This document shows, one piece after another, positions 45,241 through 54,284 of a DNA stretch of 64,000 nt. Each line of letters opens with the position of its first letter. Positions within the stretch are counted from its first letter, which is position 1. The notes below the pieces were generated by a model. The model was not told where the DNA came from. It worked only from the letters and a program-made list of their open reading frames with translations, and did no database searches. The stretch lies in the NCBI RefSeq assembly GCF_024438035.1, contig NZ_JANFQF010000001.1, positions 372,001 through 436,000 on the forward strand. Reading direction: 5' to 3'. Both the position numbers and the translations under genes were made by a program. The stretch comes from Rhodococcus tibetensis (lineage in GTDB: Bacteria; Actinomycetota; Actinomycetes; Mycobacteriales; Mycobacteriaceae).

Positions 45241-46911
45241 TTACGTCACATTTCCTGTCGATCGGTCGGCCCTGTGGGTCGAGATTGGCTGAGTAACTTC
45301 CTGCTCGGCCAGGTCTGGCCGCTTACCGCCGAGCCCAGGCAGCAGCGTGCTGCCCCGGTAGGTGAGGACGGTCTGCACGAGCCCGACAGTCATGACCGCC
45401 GACACCACGGTGAATCCGATCCAGTACTCGGTGGGAAGCAGGACGCCCAGCGCACCACCGACCACCCAGCTGAGCTGCAGCACCGTCTCGGAGCGGCCGA
45501 AGCCCGATGCGATCGATTCTTCCGGCAGATCGTGCTGCAGCGATGCGTCGAGCGACACCTTGGCCAGGGCGCTCGCCGCCGAGCCGACAAGGGTGGCGAC
45601 GGCTGCGGTCAGCAGATTGTCGGTGACGGCGGCGATGACCGCAACCACCCAGACGGCGCCCGTGCAGCGCAACACGATCAGAGCGGGACGGCCGAGTTTG
45701 AGGCGGGCGCCGGCGGCGTTGCCGGTGAAGTTGCCGATGCCGGCTGCTGCCCCGACCAACCCCAGCATCGCGGCCTGGATCAGTGGTTCGTGATCGGTGC
45801 GGGACTTCGCCACGAATGCGATGTACAGGGTGAGGAACCCGGTGAGAACGCGGATGGTGCTGTTGCCCCACAGGCCGGTGATGACCGCCCGCCCCAGCGG
45901 TTGCCTGCGCTTACCCGACTTGGAGGCGGCGTCCGCCTCAGCCATCACGCGGGTGCGGTCGATGACCTCGGTATGCCGGTCGTCACCGTGGTAGGTGAGG
46001 GTGGCCGGGACCTCACCTTCGGTCACCTCCACCCATGACGGGATGCGCATGCTCAGGTAGGCGCCGAGAAGGGTGATCGCCGCGGCCAACCACAACGTCG
46101 CCATGGACGATCCGGTGACCAGTGCGAGACCACCCGCGAGAGCGCCCGCGCCGATCGTTCCACCGAGCAGACCGAACACGGTGAGGCGGGAGTTGACCCG
46201 CACGAGGTCGATCTCGGGCGGTAGTACACGCGGTGTGACCGCACTTTTGAGGACCGAGAACGACTTACTGAGCACCATCATCCCGAGGGCGGCGGGATAG
46301 AGCACCCAACTGTCGAAATTGAAGACCAGAACGACCGCGAGAACGGTACGCAGCCCGAACGACGATGCGAGGGCGACGCGCCGACCGTGCTGCAGGCGGT
46401 CGAGCATCGGGCCGATCAGTGGGGCGATGACCGCGAACGGGGCGATGGTGATCAGGAGGTACAGCGCGACCTTCGTCTTGTCCTCGCCCGTCGCAGCGGA
46501 GAAGAACAAGGTATTCGCGAGCGCGACGGCGATGGCCGCGTCGGTCGCGTTGTTGGTCATCACCGCATAGGTGAGTGCGGTGAGCCCCGATTTGTCGGCC
46601 CCGTCGGCCTTCGCCGCCCGATGGAAGGTGGCGATCGTCTTGTTCGTCAGCTCGCGGCTGCGCATGGCGGCGACCCGGGTGACGGTGAGCTTGCGCGGCA
46701 TCGGTGGAGCTTTGGGTGCGTTCGCGCGTTCCTCCTCGGAACGGGATCGCTGCCCACCGTCCACCGGATGCAAGGGCGGTAACGGCGTACGCCGTCCCCC
46801 AGAGCGGGACGCCGGAGGATAGTTGTCGTAGCCGGGATGAGCCGTGGGTCCGGAATTGCCGTGGGGCGCCCGACTGCTGTCGGGGTCGAAGGGTTCGCGC
46901 GGTCCGGTCAC
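45241..46911 (-). CDS. MFS transporter with long cytoplasmic N-terminus (Rv0876c type)
   Basis: A 556-residue major-facilitator protein. The first 75 or so residues are polar and Pro-rich (cytoplasmic), followed by KLTVTRVAAMRSRELTNKTIATFHRAAKADGADKSGLTALTYAVMTNNATDAAIAVALANTLFF and about 12 helices. This is the conserved mycobacterial family found next to DUF2771. GTG 46911 (VTGPREPFDP) is favoured; further upstream in-frame codons are unconserved. Substrate unknown. Confidence 0.85.
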   Translation of the reverse strand: MTGPREPFDPDSSRAPHGNSGPTAHPGYDNYPPASRSGGRRTPLPPLHPVDGGQRSRSEEERANAPKAPPMPRKLTVTRVAAMRSRELTNKTIATFHRAAKADGADKSGLTALTYAVMTNNATDAAIAVALANTLFFSAATGEDKTKVALYLLITIAPFAVIAPLIGPMLDRLQHGRRVALASSFGLRTVLAVVLVFNFDSWVLYPAALGMMVLSKSFSVLKSAVTPRVLPPEIDLVRVNSRLTVFGLLGGTIGAGALAGGLALVTGSSMATLWLAAAITLLGAYLSMRIPSWVEVTEGEVPATLTYHGDDRHTEVIDRTRVMAEADAASKSGKRRQPLGRAVITGLWGNSTIRVLTGFLTLYIAFVAKSRTDHEPLIQAAMLGLVGAAAGIGNFTGNAAGARLKLGRPALIVLRCTGAVWVVAVIAAVTDNLLTAAVATLVGSAASALAKVSLDASLQHDLPEESIASGFGRSETVLQLSWVVGGALGVLLPTEYWIGFTVVSAVMTVGLVQTVLTYRGSTLLPGLGGKRPDLAEQEVTQPISTHRADRSTGNVT

Positions 46912-46981
46912 TCCCCAATTCTGTCCTAGTCGAGAGACATCCGACCACAGCAACCCCGGGCAAGCTGGTGGGACCGGCCTG

Positions 46982-47788
46982 TCAGGGAACGAATCGGACT
47001 TCGAATATGCGCGGCCAGTACTTTCCGGTGAGCAGGAAACGGTCGGTTCCGGGGATTTGGGCGATGCCGTTGAGGACGCCGACGTCCCGCGGCCCGGGCG
47101 GCAATGCGTCGCGGAGTGCGCCCGCGTCTATCGCGGCGATGACGTGGCCGTCGGCCGGGTCGATGCGGACGAGAGTGTCGGTGGCCCAGACATTGGCGTA
47201 GATCGTGCCGTCGTCCGCGCACTCGAGTTCGTTGAGGTGAGTGACGGCGACCCCGTCGCGTCGTGCCTGGACGGTGCGCTGCGGTTCGAAGGTTTCCGGG
47301 TCGCGGAAGATGAGTGTCGGCGAGCCGTCACTGGTCACGAGACTGCCGGAAAGCGCGCAGATGCCCCAGCCCTCGGTTTCCAGCGCGACCCGTCGCCTCT
47401 CGGTGAGGGTTGCCCGGTCTCGGGCGATGGCCACGCCGTCACGCCACGTCAGCTGCCACACGGTGTCGTCGTCGACGGTGATGCCCTCGCCGAAAAGTGG
47501 GGGAGGGAGTTCGGCCCGAGCGCGGACGGCGCCGCTGTCCAGGTCCGTCGCCCGAACCCACGACTCGCCGCTGCGGCCCGTGCCCTCGAAGAGATCGCCG
47601 CCGGAGATCTCGAGCCCCTGGGTGAAGGCATTGGGGTCGTGATCGAGGGTGCGCAGTATCTCCACACGCAGCTCGGCGTCGGTGGGGGCGGTTGCCGTGG
47701 GTGCCTGCGCGGAGCAGGAGGTCACCAGCATCGCGACTGCGCAAAGGGGTGCCGCGACGCCGGGGACGAGGTGCCTCCGGCCGGTCAT
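46982..47788 (-). CDS. Glutaminyl-peptide cyclotransferase (lipoprotein)
   Basis: A 268-residue exported lipoprotein (lipobox LVTSC, Cys25) of the plant/bacterial-type glutamine cyclotransferase family, a five-bladed propeller that turns N-terminal Gln into pyroglutamate. Landmarks are DHDPNAFTQGLEISGGDLFEGTGRSGESWVR, TWRDGVAIARDR, ALSGSLVTSDGSPTLIFRDPETFE, HLNELECADDGTIYANVWATDTLVRIDPADGHVI and VLNGIAQIPGTDRFLLTGKYWPRIFEV. The family is complete. It is divergent from the DUF3027 gene (59 bp apart). Confidence 0.9.
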   Translation of the reverse strand: MTGRRHLVPGVAAPLCAVAMLVTSCSAQAPTATAPTDAELRVEILRTLDHDPNAFTQGLEISGGDLFEGTGRSGESWVRATDLDSGAVRARAELPPPLFGEGITVDDDTVWQLTWRDGVAIARDRATLTERRRVALETEGWGICALSGSLVTSDGSPTLIFRDPETFEPQRTVQARRDGVAVTHLNELECADDGTIYANVWATDTLVRIDPADGHVIAAIDAGALRDALPPGPRDVGVLNGIAQIPGTDRFLLTGKYWPRIFEVRFVP

Positions 47789-47847
47789 CGGACCAGCATG
47801 ACAGCCCAGGTGGGCACGCACTTGCGGTGGTGCGGCAAACTGGGGGT

Positions 47848-48681
47848 GTGAGTGTTGCTTCTTCCGACGAGCGCGCGATGGCGCGTCCCGTACTGACCGA
47901 CGCCGTCGAGCTCGCCCGAACCGCGCTGGTCGAACTGCAGGACGGGGGAATCGGCGAGTACTTGGGTGTCACCACCGAAGACGAGTGCGCCGCGACTCAC
48001 CGTTTCGTTGCCGACCTTCCGGGTTACCGGGGCTGGCAGTGGGCGGTGGTGGTGGCCGCAGATCCCGAGGCGGATCATGCCACGGTCAGCGAGATCGCCC
48101 TCCTGCCCGGACCCGATGCCCTTGTAGCGCCCGACTGGATTCCCTGGGATCAGCGCATTCGGCCGGGTGACCTGTCGGCCGGGGACCTGCTGGCACCTCC
48201 GGCCGGTGACGACCGACTGGTTCCCGGCTACGTCGCCACCGGCGACGCCGAGGTCGACGACGTCGCCCTCGAGATCGGGCTCGGCCGCAAACAGGTGATG
48301 AGCCTCGAGGGTCGTCTCGATGCCGCGCAACGCTGGCACGACGGCGACTACGGCCCGGATTCGGAGATGGCCAAGGCTGCCCCGTCCACGTGTTCCCTGT
48401 GCGGGTTCTACCTGCCGCTCGCGGGGTCGCTGCACGGGGCGTTCGGAGTGTGCGGCAACGAGCTGGCCGCGGACGGACACGTCGTCGACGCTGATTACGG
48501 TTGCGGCGCCCACTCGGACACGGCCCTGCCGTTGGGTGCCGGTTCGCCGCAGTTCGACGCCTACGACGACGGCGCCGTGGAGATGGTCGACGGTCCGACC
48601 GAGCCGAAGGCTGCGAACACCGCCACCGAGACCGCTGCCACCGAGAACTCCGACGCTGAGGAATCCGCATCGACCAGCTAG
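47848..48681 (+). CDS. DUF3027 protein
   Basis: A 277-residue actinobacterial protein with LGVTTEDECAATHRFVADLPGYRGWQWAVVVAADP, LLPGPDALVAPDWIPWDQRIRPGDLSAGDLL and a zinc-knuckle-like CSLCGFYLPL...CGNELAADG pair (four Cys in two CxxC-like spacings). The C-terminus is acidic. This is DUF3027; function unknown. GTG 47848 is used. Its stop region overlaps the open frame of the sacsin-like gene. Confidence 0.85.
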   Translation: MSVASSDERAMARPVLTDAVELARTALVELQDGGIGEYLGVTTEDECAATHRFVADLPGYRGWQWAVVVAADPEADHATVSEIALLPGPDALVAPDWIPWDQRIRPGDLSAGDLLAPPAGDDRLVPGYVATGDAEVDDVALEIGLGRKQVMSLEGRLDAAQRWHDGDYGPDSEMAKAAPSTCSLCGFYLPLAGSLHGAFGVCGNELAADGHVVDADYGCGAHSDTALPLGAGSPQFDAYDDGAVEMVDGPTEPKAANTATETAATENSDAEESASTS

Positions 48682-48749
48682 CCGATCCTTTCGGCACGGG
48701 TGCCCTTCGGGAATCGACGCTGCAAGCCTGGCGCACCTCACCCACCCGG

Positions 48750-51425
48750 TTGAGGGAAGACGCCGCCGCGGAGTCGGATCTCGTCCGCGCCGGCTACCGC
48801 GACCGGTTGCTGACCGAGCTGGCGCAGAACGCAGCCGACGCCGCAGCCCGCGCAGGCGTGCTCGGTGAGGTTTCGGTGCGCCTCGACGGGCGCGTACTGA
48901 GCGTCGCCAATACGGGTGCACCGCTGGACGAGTCCGGGGTGCAGGCTCTCGCCGCCCTCCGTGCGTCGAACAAGTCGGCGGGCACGGTCGGCCGCTACGG
49001 GGTCGGTTTCACCGCGGTGTTGTCGGTGAGTGACGAGGTGGAGCTGCGCTCGACGTCCGGTTCGGTCGTCTTCTCGTCGCGGCGCACGAGATCGGCACTC
49101 GCGCAGTTCGACGGCGCCGACCCCGGTGCCGATGTCCCGGCGTTGCGGCTCGCGTGGCCCACCGCCAACCTCCCTGTCGCGGGCGCGACGTCCGAGGTGG
49201 TGTTGACCCTGCGCGACAACGTCGACGCAACCGCGTTGCTGGGTCACATGGTCCGCGAGGCTCCCGACCTGCTGCTCGAGCTTCCCTCACTGGCCTCGAT
49301 CACCGTGGGGGGCAGGGAGTTCCGCAGACACGAGCACGCGCTGGCATCCGGACTGACCGACATCGCCATCGGGGGCGACCACTGGTGGCAATTCGTGTCC
49401 GGGCGCGCCCGCTGGCTGGTTCGCGTCGTCGACAGCGTCGTCCGCCCGTCTGCCGACGACGTCCTGCGCGCCCCCACCCGCTCGGACGAAGAACTGTCGA
49501 TCCCGGCGCTACTGATCGCGGACGTTGCGATGCAGCCCGATCGCCGTCGGGTCATGCCCGGCGCTTCGCTTGCCGAGGTGGCGGTCGGTTATGCCGACTT
49601 CGTGGCTGCACTGCCCCCGAAACAACGACTGGCCATGGTTCCTCTTCCCGGTTTCGCCCGCAGCGAGGTCGATTCGGCGCTGCGTGAGCACCTCCTGGCC
49701 GAACTCCGCGAGAAACCGTGGCTTCCCACAGTCGGCGGAAAGGACAGGGCACCCAACCGGGCGGCGGTCGTTCCCGGACTCAGTGACGACCTCGCCGAGC
49801 TCCTCGCCGACATCGTGGACGGCCTCGTCGTGCCGGAACTGTCCGGACCACGCTGGGCGCACGCCCTGGCCACCGTCGACACCCACCGGATCGGACTCGC
49901 CCGCATCGCCGAACTACTCAGTGGGGTCGTACGCGAGCCGGCATGGTGGGCTCGCCTCTATGCCGCGCTCGAACCTCTTGCTGTCGACGCACTCGCGGCC
50001 GAGGAACTCGCGTCCATTCCCGTGCCGCTGTCGGACGGCCGCACGGTGACGGGACCGCGAACGGTGTTGCTGGGCCACGACATCGGGGACGTTCTCGGCG
50101 TCGACTGGACGCGTCTGGTCCATCCCGAGGCGGCGCACCCGCTGCTGTCACGGCTCGGTGCCAAGACCGCGACCGCCGTCGACCTGCTGTCCGATCCGGC
50201 CTTGCGGGCCGAAATCGAGGACCTCGACCACGACGACCCGGCGGCGGCGGCGGATCTGTCCACGGTGGTGCTGGCGCTCGCGGCGCGGGGCGATCCCGGC
50301 GCCCTGCCGTCGTGGTTGGGTGAACTCCTCCTGCCCGACGTCGACGGCGAGTTACGCGGCGCCGACGAATTGCTGCTGCCCGGCGCACCTCTCACAGCGG
50401 TGCTGGTGGACGACGCACCGTTCACGTCGGTGGACTCGGCCTTCGCCGAGCGAGTAGGCGAGACCGCACTGCGCGCCGTCGGTGTGGGCTGGGGCTTCAC
50501 CGTGCTGCGCGCCGAACTGCCGACCGGACCCGATCACGACCTCGACGACGAAGACCGCTGGTGGGACACACTCGATGACGATCCCGAGACGATCGACGCC
50601 GTACGCGACCTCGACCTGGTGGACGAGGAGCGCTGGTCGGCGGCTCTGACCATGCTCGCGACGGATCCGTCGACCCGCCCCTTGCTTGCTGACCGCGGCG
50701 GTTACACGGCGTGGTGGCTGCGGCACAACGCCGAACTGGACGGCCAGATCCTCGGCCTGCTCCGCGAGCCGGACGACGACACCTTCACCGGGCTGCTGGA
50801 CGCGGTCCACCACCCGGAGTCGGCCGTATTCGCTGCGGCACTGGCCGCTCCTGCCGTCGATTCCCCGGAACTCGCGCAGCTACTCCTGGATCGTCTCGCC
50901 GACGCGCACCGGCAGCCGTCCCCGGCGGCAATCATGCGGACGCACACCCTGCTCGGGGCAGCGGCTGCCGCCCGGGTGCTCGACCTCGACGAACTCCACC
51001 TGCCGGACCACGTGCGTGCGGTCACCGGGGCGGTCATCGATCCTGCTGACGCACTGGTGCTCGACAAGCCGTGGTTGTCCGCTGCAGTCCCGCACGACCA
51101 TCTGGTCGTCGGCTCCCTCGACACCGGTGAGGCGCTGGCCGACCTGCTCGATGTGTCGATGGCCTCCGCAGCACTGCGAAGTGTCGTGATCAGCACGGGA
51201 CGTCCGCTGTCGTGGGGGGAGGACCCGACCGCAGTGCTCGCCCACGCCACCCTCGGCCGGCCCCTGCCTCAGGGCGAGGTCGTGGTTCACCCGCGGCTCA
51301 CCGTATCGCTCACCGGCGCATTCGACACCGAAATGACCGTTCCGTGGTGGGTGGACGAAGAGGGCACCACACACGTGTCCGCGTCCTGGGCGGCAGCCAC
51401 CTGGGGTGTCGCCGATGTCCGTTGA
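48750..51425 (+). CDS. Sacsin-like GHKL ATPase-domain protein
   Basis: An 891-residue protein with an N-terminal Hsp90/sacsin-type ATP-binding domain: ELAQNAADAA (N box), VANTGAPLD (DxGxG-like), and GRYGVGFTAVLSVSDEVE. The large remainder has no clear domain. Homologues are common in actinobacteria and of unknown function. TTG 48750 is the first normal start, but the frame is open upstream to 48660 (reading ADPFGTGALRESTLQAWRTSPTR) and looks coding; no ATG, GTG or ribosome-binding site is in that region, so the true start is uncertain. Confidence 0.8.
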   Translation: MREDAAAESDLVRAGYRDRLLTELAQNAADAAARAGVLGEVSVRLDGRVLSVANTGAPLDESGVQALAALRASNKSAGTVGRYGVGFTAVLSVSDEVELRSTSGSVVFSSRRTRSALAQFDGADPGADVPALRLAWPTANLPVAGATSEVVLTLRDNVDATALLGHMVREAPDLLLELPSLASITVGGREFRRHEHALASGLTDIAIGGDHWWQFVSGRARWLVRVVDSVVRPSADDVLRAPTRSDEELSIPALLIADVAMQPDRRRVMPGASLAEVAVGYADFVAALPPKQRLAMVPLPGFARSEVDSALREHLLAELREKPWLPTVGGKDRAPNRAAVVPGLSDDLAELLADIVDGLVVPELSGPRWAHALATVDTHRIGLARIAELLSGVVREPAWWARLYAALEPLAVDALAAEELASIPVPLSDGRTVTGPRTVLLGHDIGDVLGVDWTRLVHPEAAHPLLSRLGAKTATAVDLLSDPALRAEIEDLDHDDPAAAADLSTVVLALAARGDPGALPSWLGELLLPDVDGELRGADELLLPGAPLTAVLVDDAPFTSVDSAFAERVGETALRAVGVGWGFTVLRAELPTGPDHDLDDEDRWWDTLDDDPETIDAVRDLDLVDEERWSAALTMLATDPSTRPLLADRGGYTAWWLRHNAELDGQILGLLREPDDDTFTGLLDAVHHPESAVFAAALAAPAVDSPELAQLLLDRLADAHRQPSPAAIMRTHTLLGAAAAARVLDLDELHLPDHVRAVTGAVIDPADALVLDKPWLSAAVPHDHLVVGSLDTGEALADLLDVSMASAALRSVVISTGRPLSWGEDPTAVLAHATLGRPLPQGEVVVHPRLTVSLTGAFDTEMTVPWWVDEEGTTHVSASWAAATWGVADVR

Positions 51426-51972
51426 TCACAGCGTCCTGGACGGGGCGGTCGTTGAGCGGCCGCCGTGGCTGATCGACCTCGTCACGGTGATCACGAACAG
51501 CGGCGGAACCGTCGCCGCCTGGATCATCTCCCTCGTGCTCACCGCCACTCTCCTTCTGCAGGACCGCCGCCGGGACGCGCTGCTCGTCGGTGGCGCGATG
51601 CTGTCGGGCTGGGCGGTGATGAGCGGCTTGAAACTCTTGTTCCGGCGCGAGCGACCGCCACTTTCGGAACGGCTCGTGGACATCTCGACCTATTCGTTCC
51701 CGTCCGGCCACGCCATGATGACGGCAATCCTGGCCGGCGTCGTCGGCACCGTCGTCGTTCGCCTCGTCGCGCTACCTCATGTGCGGGCGGCAGCCCTGAC
51801 CGTGCTCGCCTTCTACACGCTGATGGTCGGGCTGTCGCGGGTGTACCTTGCGGCGCACTGGATCACCGACGTCCTCGCCGGCTGGGCCTTCGGCGGGGTG
51901 TGGGCGGCGTTCTGGATCCTGCTCACCGGCACCCGCTCGCGCACCCGCACCCGCACCCGCACCCGCACCTAG
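51415..51972 (+). CDS. PAP2-family phosphatase
   Basis: A 185-residue integral-membrane phosphatidic-acid-phosphatase-like protein with the tripartite signature KLLFRRERPP, PSGHAMM, and SRVYLAAHWITDVLAG. Such enzymes dephosphorylate lipid phosphates such as undecaprenyl pyrophosphate. The start overlaps the upstream stop by 11 bp. The C-terminus is an unusual run of Arg-Thr repeats (SRTRTRTRTRT) encoded by a CGCACC tandem array (about 51938-51969). Confidence 0.9.
   Translation: MSVDHSVLDGAVVERPPWLIDLVTVITNSGGTVAAWIISLVLTATLLLQDRRRDALLVGGAMLSGWAVMSGLKLLFRRERPPLSERLVDISTYSFPSGHAMMTAILAGVVGTVVVRLVALPHVRAAALTVLAFYTLMVGLSRVYLAAHWITDVLAGWAFGGVWAAFWILLTGTRSRTRTRTRTRT
51938..51969 (+). repeat. CGCACC tandem array at the end of the PAP2 gene
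   Basis: About five copies of CGCACC encode a C-terminal Arg-Thr run. A microsatellite of this kind may vary in copy number between strains. Confidence 0.8.
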
Positions 51973-52011
51973 AGCAGACCCTGCTGTGTCACTAGAGCAG
52001 ACCCTGCTGTG
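51969..52011. repeat. 20-bp direct repeat spanning two convergent stop codons
   Basis: CTAGAGCAGACCCTGCTGTG occurs at 51969-51988 and again at 51992-52011 (period 23). The first copy contains the PAP2 stop TAG, and the second contains the DUF2530 stop on the other strand. Confidence 0.9.
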
Positions 52012-52240
52012 CCCCCCGACTGCCTCGCCTCGCCGCCCGCCGCTGCACTGCGAACAATCCGTAGCCGAGGAACCCGACGACGACGCCCGCTATACACGTC
52101 GGCAGCGCATCCGCCCACCGATCGCCCGTGACGATCACCACGACGATCGCCACCGCCCACGCGAGCGTGCCCAGTATCAGCGCAGGTCGCGGGTCGGCGA
52201 GGCGCCGGCTGAGGGGTTGGCGGTCTACGGTCTCGTCCAC
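51992..52240 (-). CDS. DUF2530 small membrane protein
   Basis: An 82-residue protein with two transmembrane helices (ALILGTLAWAVAIVVVIVTGD and ALPTCIAGVVVGFLGYGLFAV) and a basic C-terminus QRRAARRGSRGAQQGLL. Layout and length match DUF2530. ATG 52240 is the start. Its stop lies in the second copy of the direct repeat. Function unknown. Confidence 0.82.
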   Translation of the reverse strand: MDETVDRQPLSRRLADPRPALILGTLAWAVAIVVVIVTGDRWADALPTCIAGVVVGFLGYGLFAVQRRAARRGSRGAQQGLL

Positions 52241-52302
52241 CGAATGAACGCTACCCTCGTCGTCGTGCCTTAATCTCCTGTAGCGACGCGCGACTTCTGG
52301 CG

Positions 52303-53772
52303 ATGGGGATCAAAGACATGGGTGCACCTCCGAAACTGCTCGACAACTACTTCAAGATCACCGAACGTGGTTCGACGGTGGGCACGGAGATCCGCGGCGG
52401 TGTGGTGACCTTCGTCGCGATGGCATACATCGTGGTGCTCAACCCGCTGATCCTCGGCAGTTTCTCAGAGGACGATGCCGTCGCCAAGACGGACGTTCTC
52501 GGCAACATCCTCCCCGTCAACCAGGTGGCCGCTGTCACCGCGCTCGTGGCCGGGTTGATGAGCATCATCTTCGGCATCGTCGCCAACTATCCCTTCGCGA
52601 TCGCGGCAGGCCTCGGTATCAACAGCCTCCTCGCCGTCACTATCGCGCCACAGGTCACCTGGCCCGAGGCGATGGGGTTGGTGGTGATCGACGGAATCAT
52701 CATCGTCGTGTTGGCGCTCACCGGTTTCCGGACCGCGGTCTTCAACGCCATTCCGCCCGAACTGAAGTCCGCGATCGCAGCCGGCATCGGTATGTTCATC
52801 GCGTTCATCGGCCTCGTGGACGCCGGGTTCGTGCGACGCATCCCCGACGCGGCCGGAACGACAGTCCCCGTGGGCCTCGGTATCAACGGGTCGATTTCCT
52901 CCTGGCCCACAGTGACCTTCGTCTTCGGTGTCCTGCTGATGGGCATTCTGGTGGTCCGCAAGGTGCGCGGCGGTCTGCTGATCGGCATCGTCGTCACCAC
53001 CGTGCTCGCCGCGATCATCGAGGCGGTCGCCGGCGTGGGCCCGTCCCTCGGAGTGAACCCGAGCGGTTGGAACCTCAGTGTGCCCGCACTTCCCGATGTC
53101 GTCGCGGAACTCCCGGATCTGAGCCTCGTCGGCGACGTCAGCCTCTTCGGCGCTTTCACCCGTATCGGTGTGCTGGCCGCAAGCCTGCTGGTGTTCACCC
53201 TCGTGCTCGCCAACTTCTTCGACGCCATGGGCACCATGACGGGCCTCGGCAAGGAGGCCGGTCTCACCGACGAGGAAGGCAACCTGCCCAACATCGGACG
53301 GGCCCTCGTCGTCGAGGGAACCGGCGCCATCGTCGGCGGTGGCGCGTCCGCTTCGTCCAACACGGTCTTCGTGGAATCCGCATCCGGCATCGCCGAGGGC
53401 GCGCGCACCGGCCTGGCGAATGTCGTGACCGGACTGCTCTTCCTGGCCGCGATGTTCCTCACTCCGCTGTACTCGGTGGTGCCCATCGAGGCAGCCGCGC
53501 CCGCGCTGGTCGTGGTGGGCGCCATGATGATCGGTCAGGTCCGCGACATCGACTTCTCCACGTTCTCGGTGGCGTTGCCCGCATTCCTCACCATCGTCGT
53601 CATGCCGTTCACCTACTCGATCGCCAACGGCATCGGTGTCGGCTTCGTGTCCTGGGTGGTCCTTAACGCTGCGAGCGGCGGTTTCAGGAAGATTCACCCC
53701 TTGATGTGGGTGGTTGCCTTGCTGTTCGTGGCGTACTTCGCCGTGGGCCCGATCACCGACGCAGTAACGTAA
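52303..53772 (+). CDS. NCS2-family purine permease (AzgA type)
   Basis: A 489-residue transporter with about 14 helices. The family signature begins LLDNYFKITERGSTVGTEIRGGVVTFVAMAYIVVLNPLIL; AIAAGLGINSLLAV and VLANFFDAMGTMTGLGKEAGL...GGGASASSNTVFVESASGIAEGARTGL are AzgA/PbuG-like substrate-site segments. Likely substrates are adenine, guanine or hypoxanthine with H+. ATG 52318 is a shorter alternative start. No riboswitch or purine gene is seen nearby. Confidence 0.93.
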   Translation: MGIKDMGAPPKLLDNYFKITERGSTVGTEIRGGVVTFVAMAYIVVLNPLILGSFSEDDAVAKTDVLGNILPVNQVAAVTALVAGLMSIIFGIVANYPFAIAAGLGINSLLAVTIAPQVTWPEAMGLVVIDGIIIVVLALTGFRTAVFNAIPPELKSAIAAGIGMFIAFIGLVDAGFVRRIPDAAGTTVPVGLGINGSISSWPTVTFVFGVLLMGILVVRKVRGGLLIGIVVTTVLAAIIEAVAGVGPSLGVNPSGWNLSVPALPDVVAELPDLSLVGDVSLFGAFTRIGVLAASLLVFTLVLANFFDAMGTMTGLGKEAGLTDEEGNLPNIGRALVVEGTGAIVGGGASASSNTVFVESASGIAEGARTGLANVVTGLLFLAAMFLTPLYSVVPIEAAAPALVVVGAMMIGQVRDIDFSTFSVALPAFLTIVVMPFTYSIANGIGVGFVSWVVLNAASGGFRKIHPLMWVVALLFVAYFAVGPITDAVT

Positions 53773-53792
53773 ACGACCGCCCATCGGTCCCG

Positions 53793-53798
53793 TATTGT
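53793..53798 (+). promoter_or_regulatory. -10 element (TATTGT) for leaderless marR
   Basis: TATTGT is followed by exactly 7 nt and GTG 53806. Confidence 0.6.
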
Positions 53799-53805
53799 CA
53801 TTCCC

Positions 53806-54237
53806 GTGACCACGGATACGCGCGCACTCGCCAGCGACCTCTCTTTGGCCGTCGTGCGCCTCACGCGTCATCTGCGTGGGCGCCGCGTCGACGCGCAGGT
53901 GTCGCTCACCCAGCTGTCGGCTCTTGCCACCCTTGCCCGCGACGGCGCAATGACGCCGGGCAATCTCGCTGCCCGCGAGAAGGTTCAGCCGCCGTCGATG
54001 ACACGCGTCATCGCCTCGCTCGTCGAACTGGGACTGGTGGAGCGCGCAGCGCATCCCACGGACGGCCGTCAGATCATCGTCACCCTCTCCGACGCCGGTC
54101 ACGCGCTGATCGCCGACGAGACGCACGCGCGAGAAGCCTGGATGAACGAGCGGCTGTCCGGACTCGAAGAGGAGCAGTTGAAGACACTTCGTGACGCGGT
54201 CGGCATCATCACTTCCATCGTCGCCGACTCCGAGTAG
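53806..54237 (+). CDS. MarR-family transcriptional regulator
   Basis: A 143-residue winged-helix regulator: VSLTQLSALATLARDGAMTPGNLAAREKVQPPSMTRVIASLVELGLVERAAHPTDGRQIIVTLSDAG is the MarR DNA-binding domain. It probably controls itself or the adjacent MFS gene. Leaderless GTG start. It corresponds by position to mycobacterial Rv0880, with the MFS gene inserted after it. Confidence 0.93.
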   Translation: MTTDTRALASDLSLAVVRLTRHLRGRRVDAQVSLTQLSALATLARDGAMTPGNLAAREKVQPPSMTRVIASLVELGLVERAAHPTDGRQIIVTLSDAGHALIADETHAREAWMNERLSGLEEEQLKTLRDAVGIITSIVADSE

Positions 54238-54284
54238 TCGTACCGGAGCACAAACGCTTCCGGCGCCGGGAGCAAGATGGAACG

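Noticed and set aside
51938-52011. CRISPR-like or mobile-element repeat
   Set aside because: Only a short microsatellite and two copies of a 20-bp repeat, without spacers, target-site duplication or transposase.
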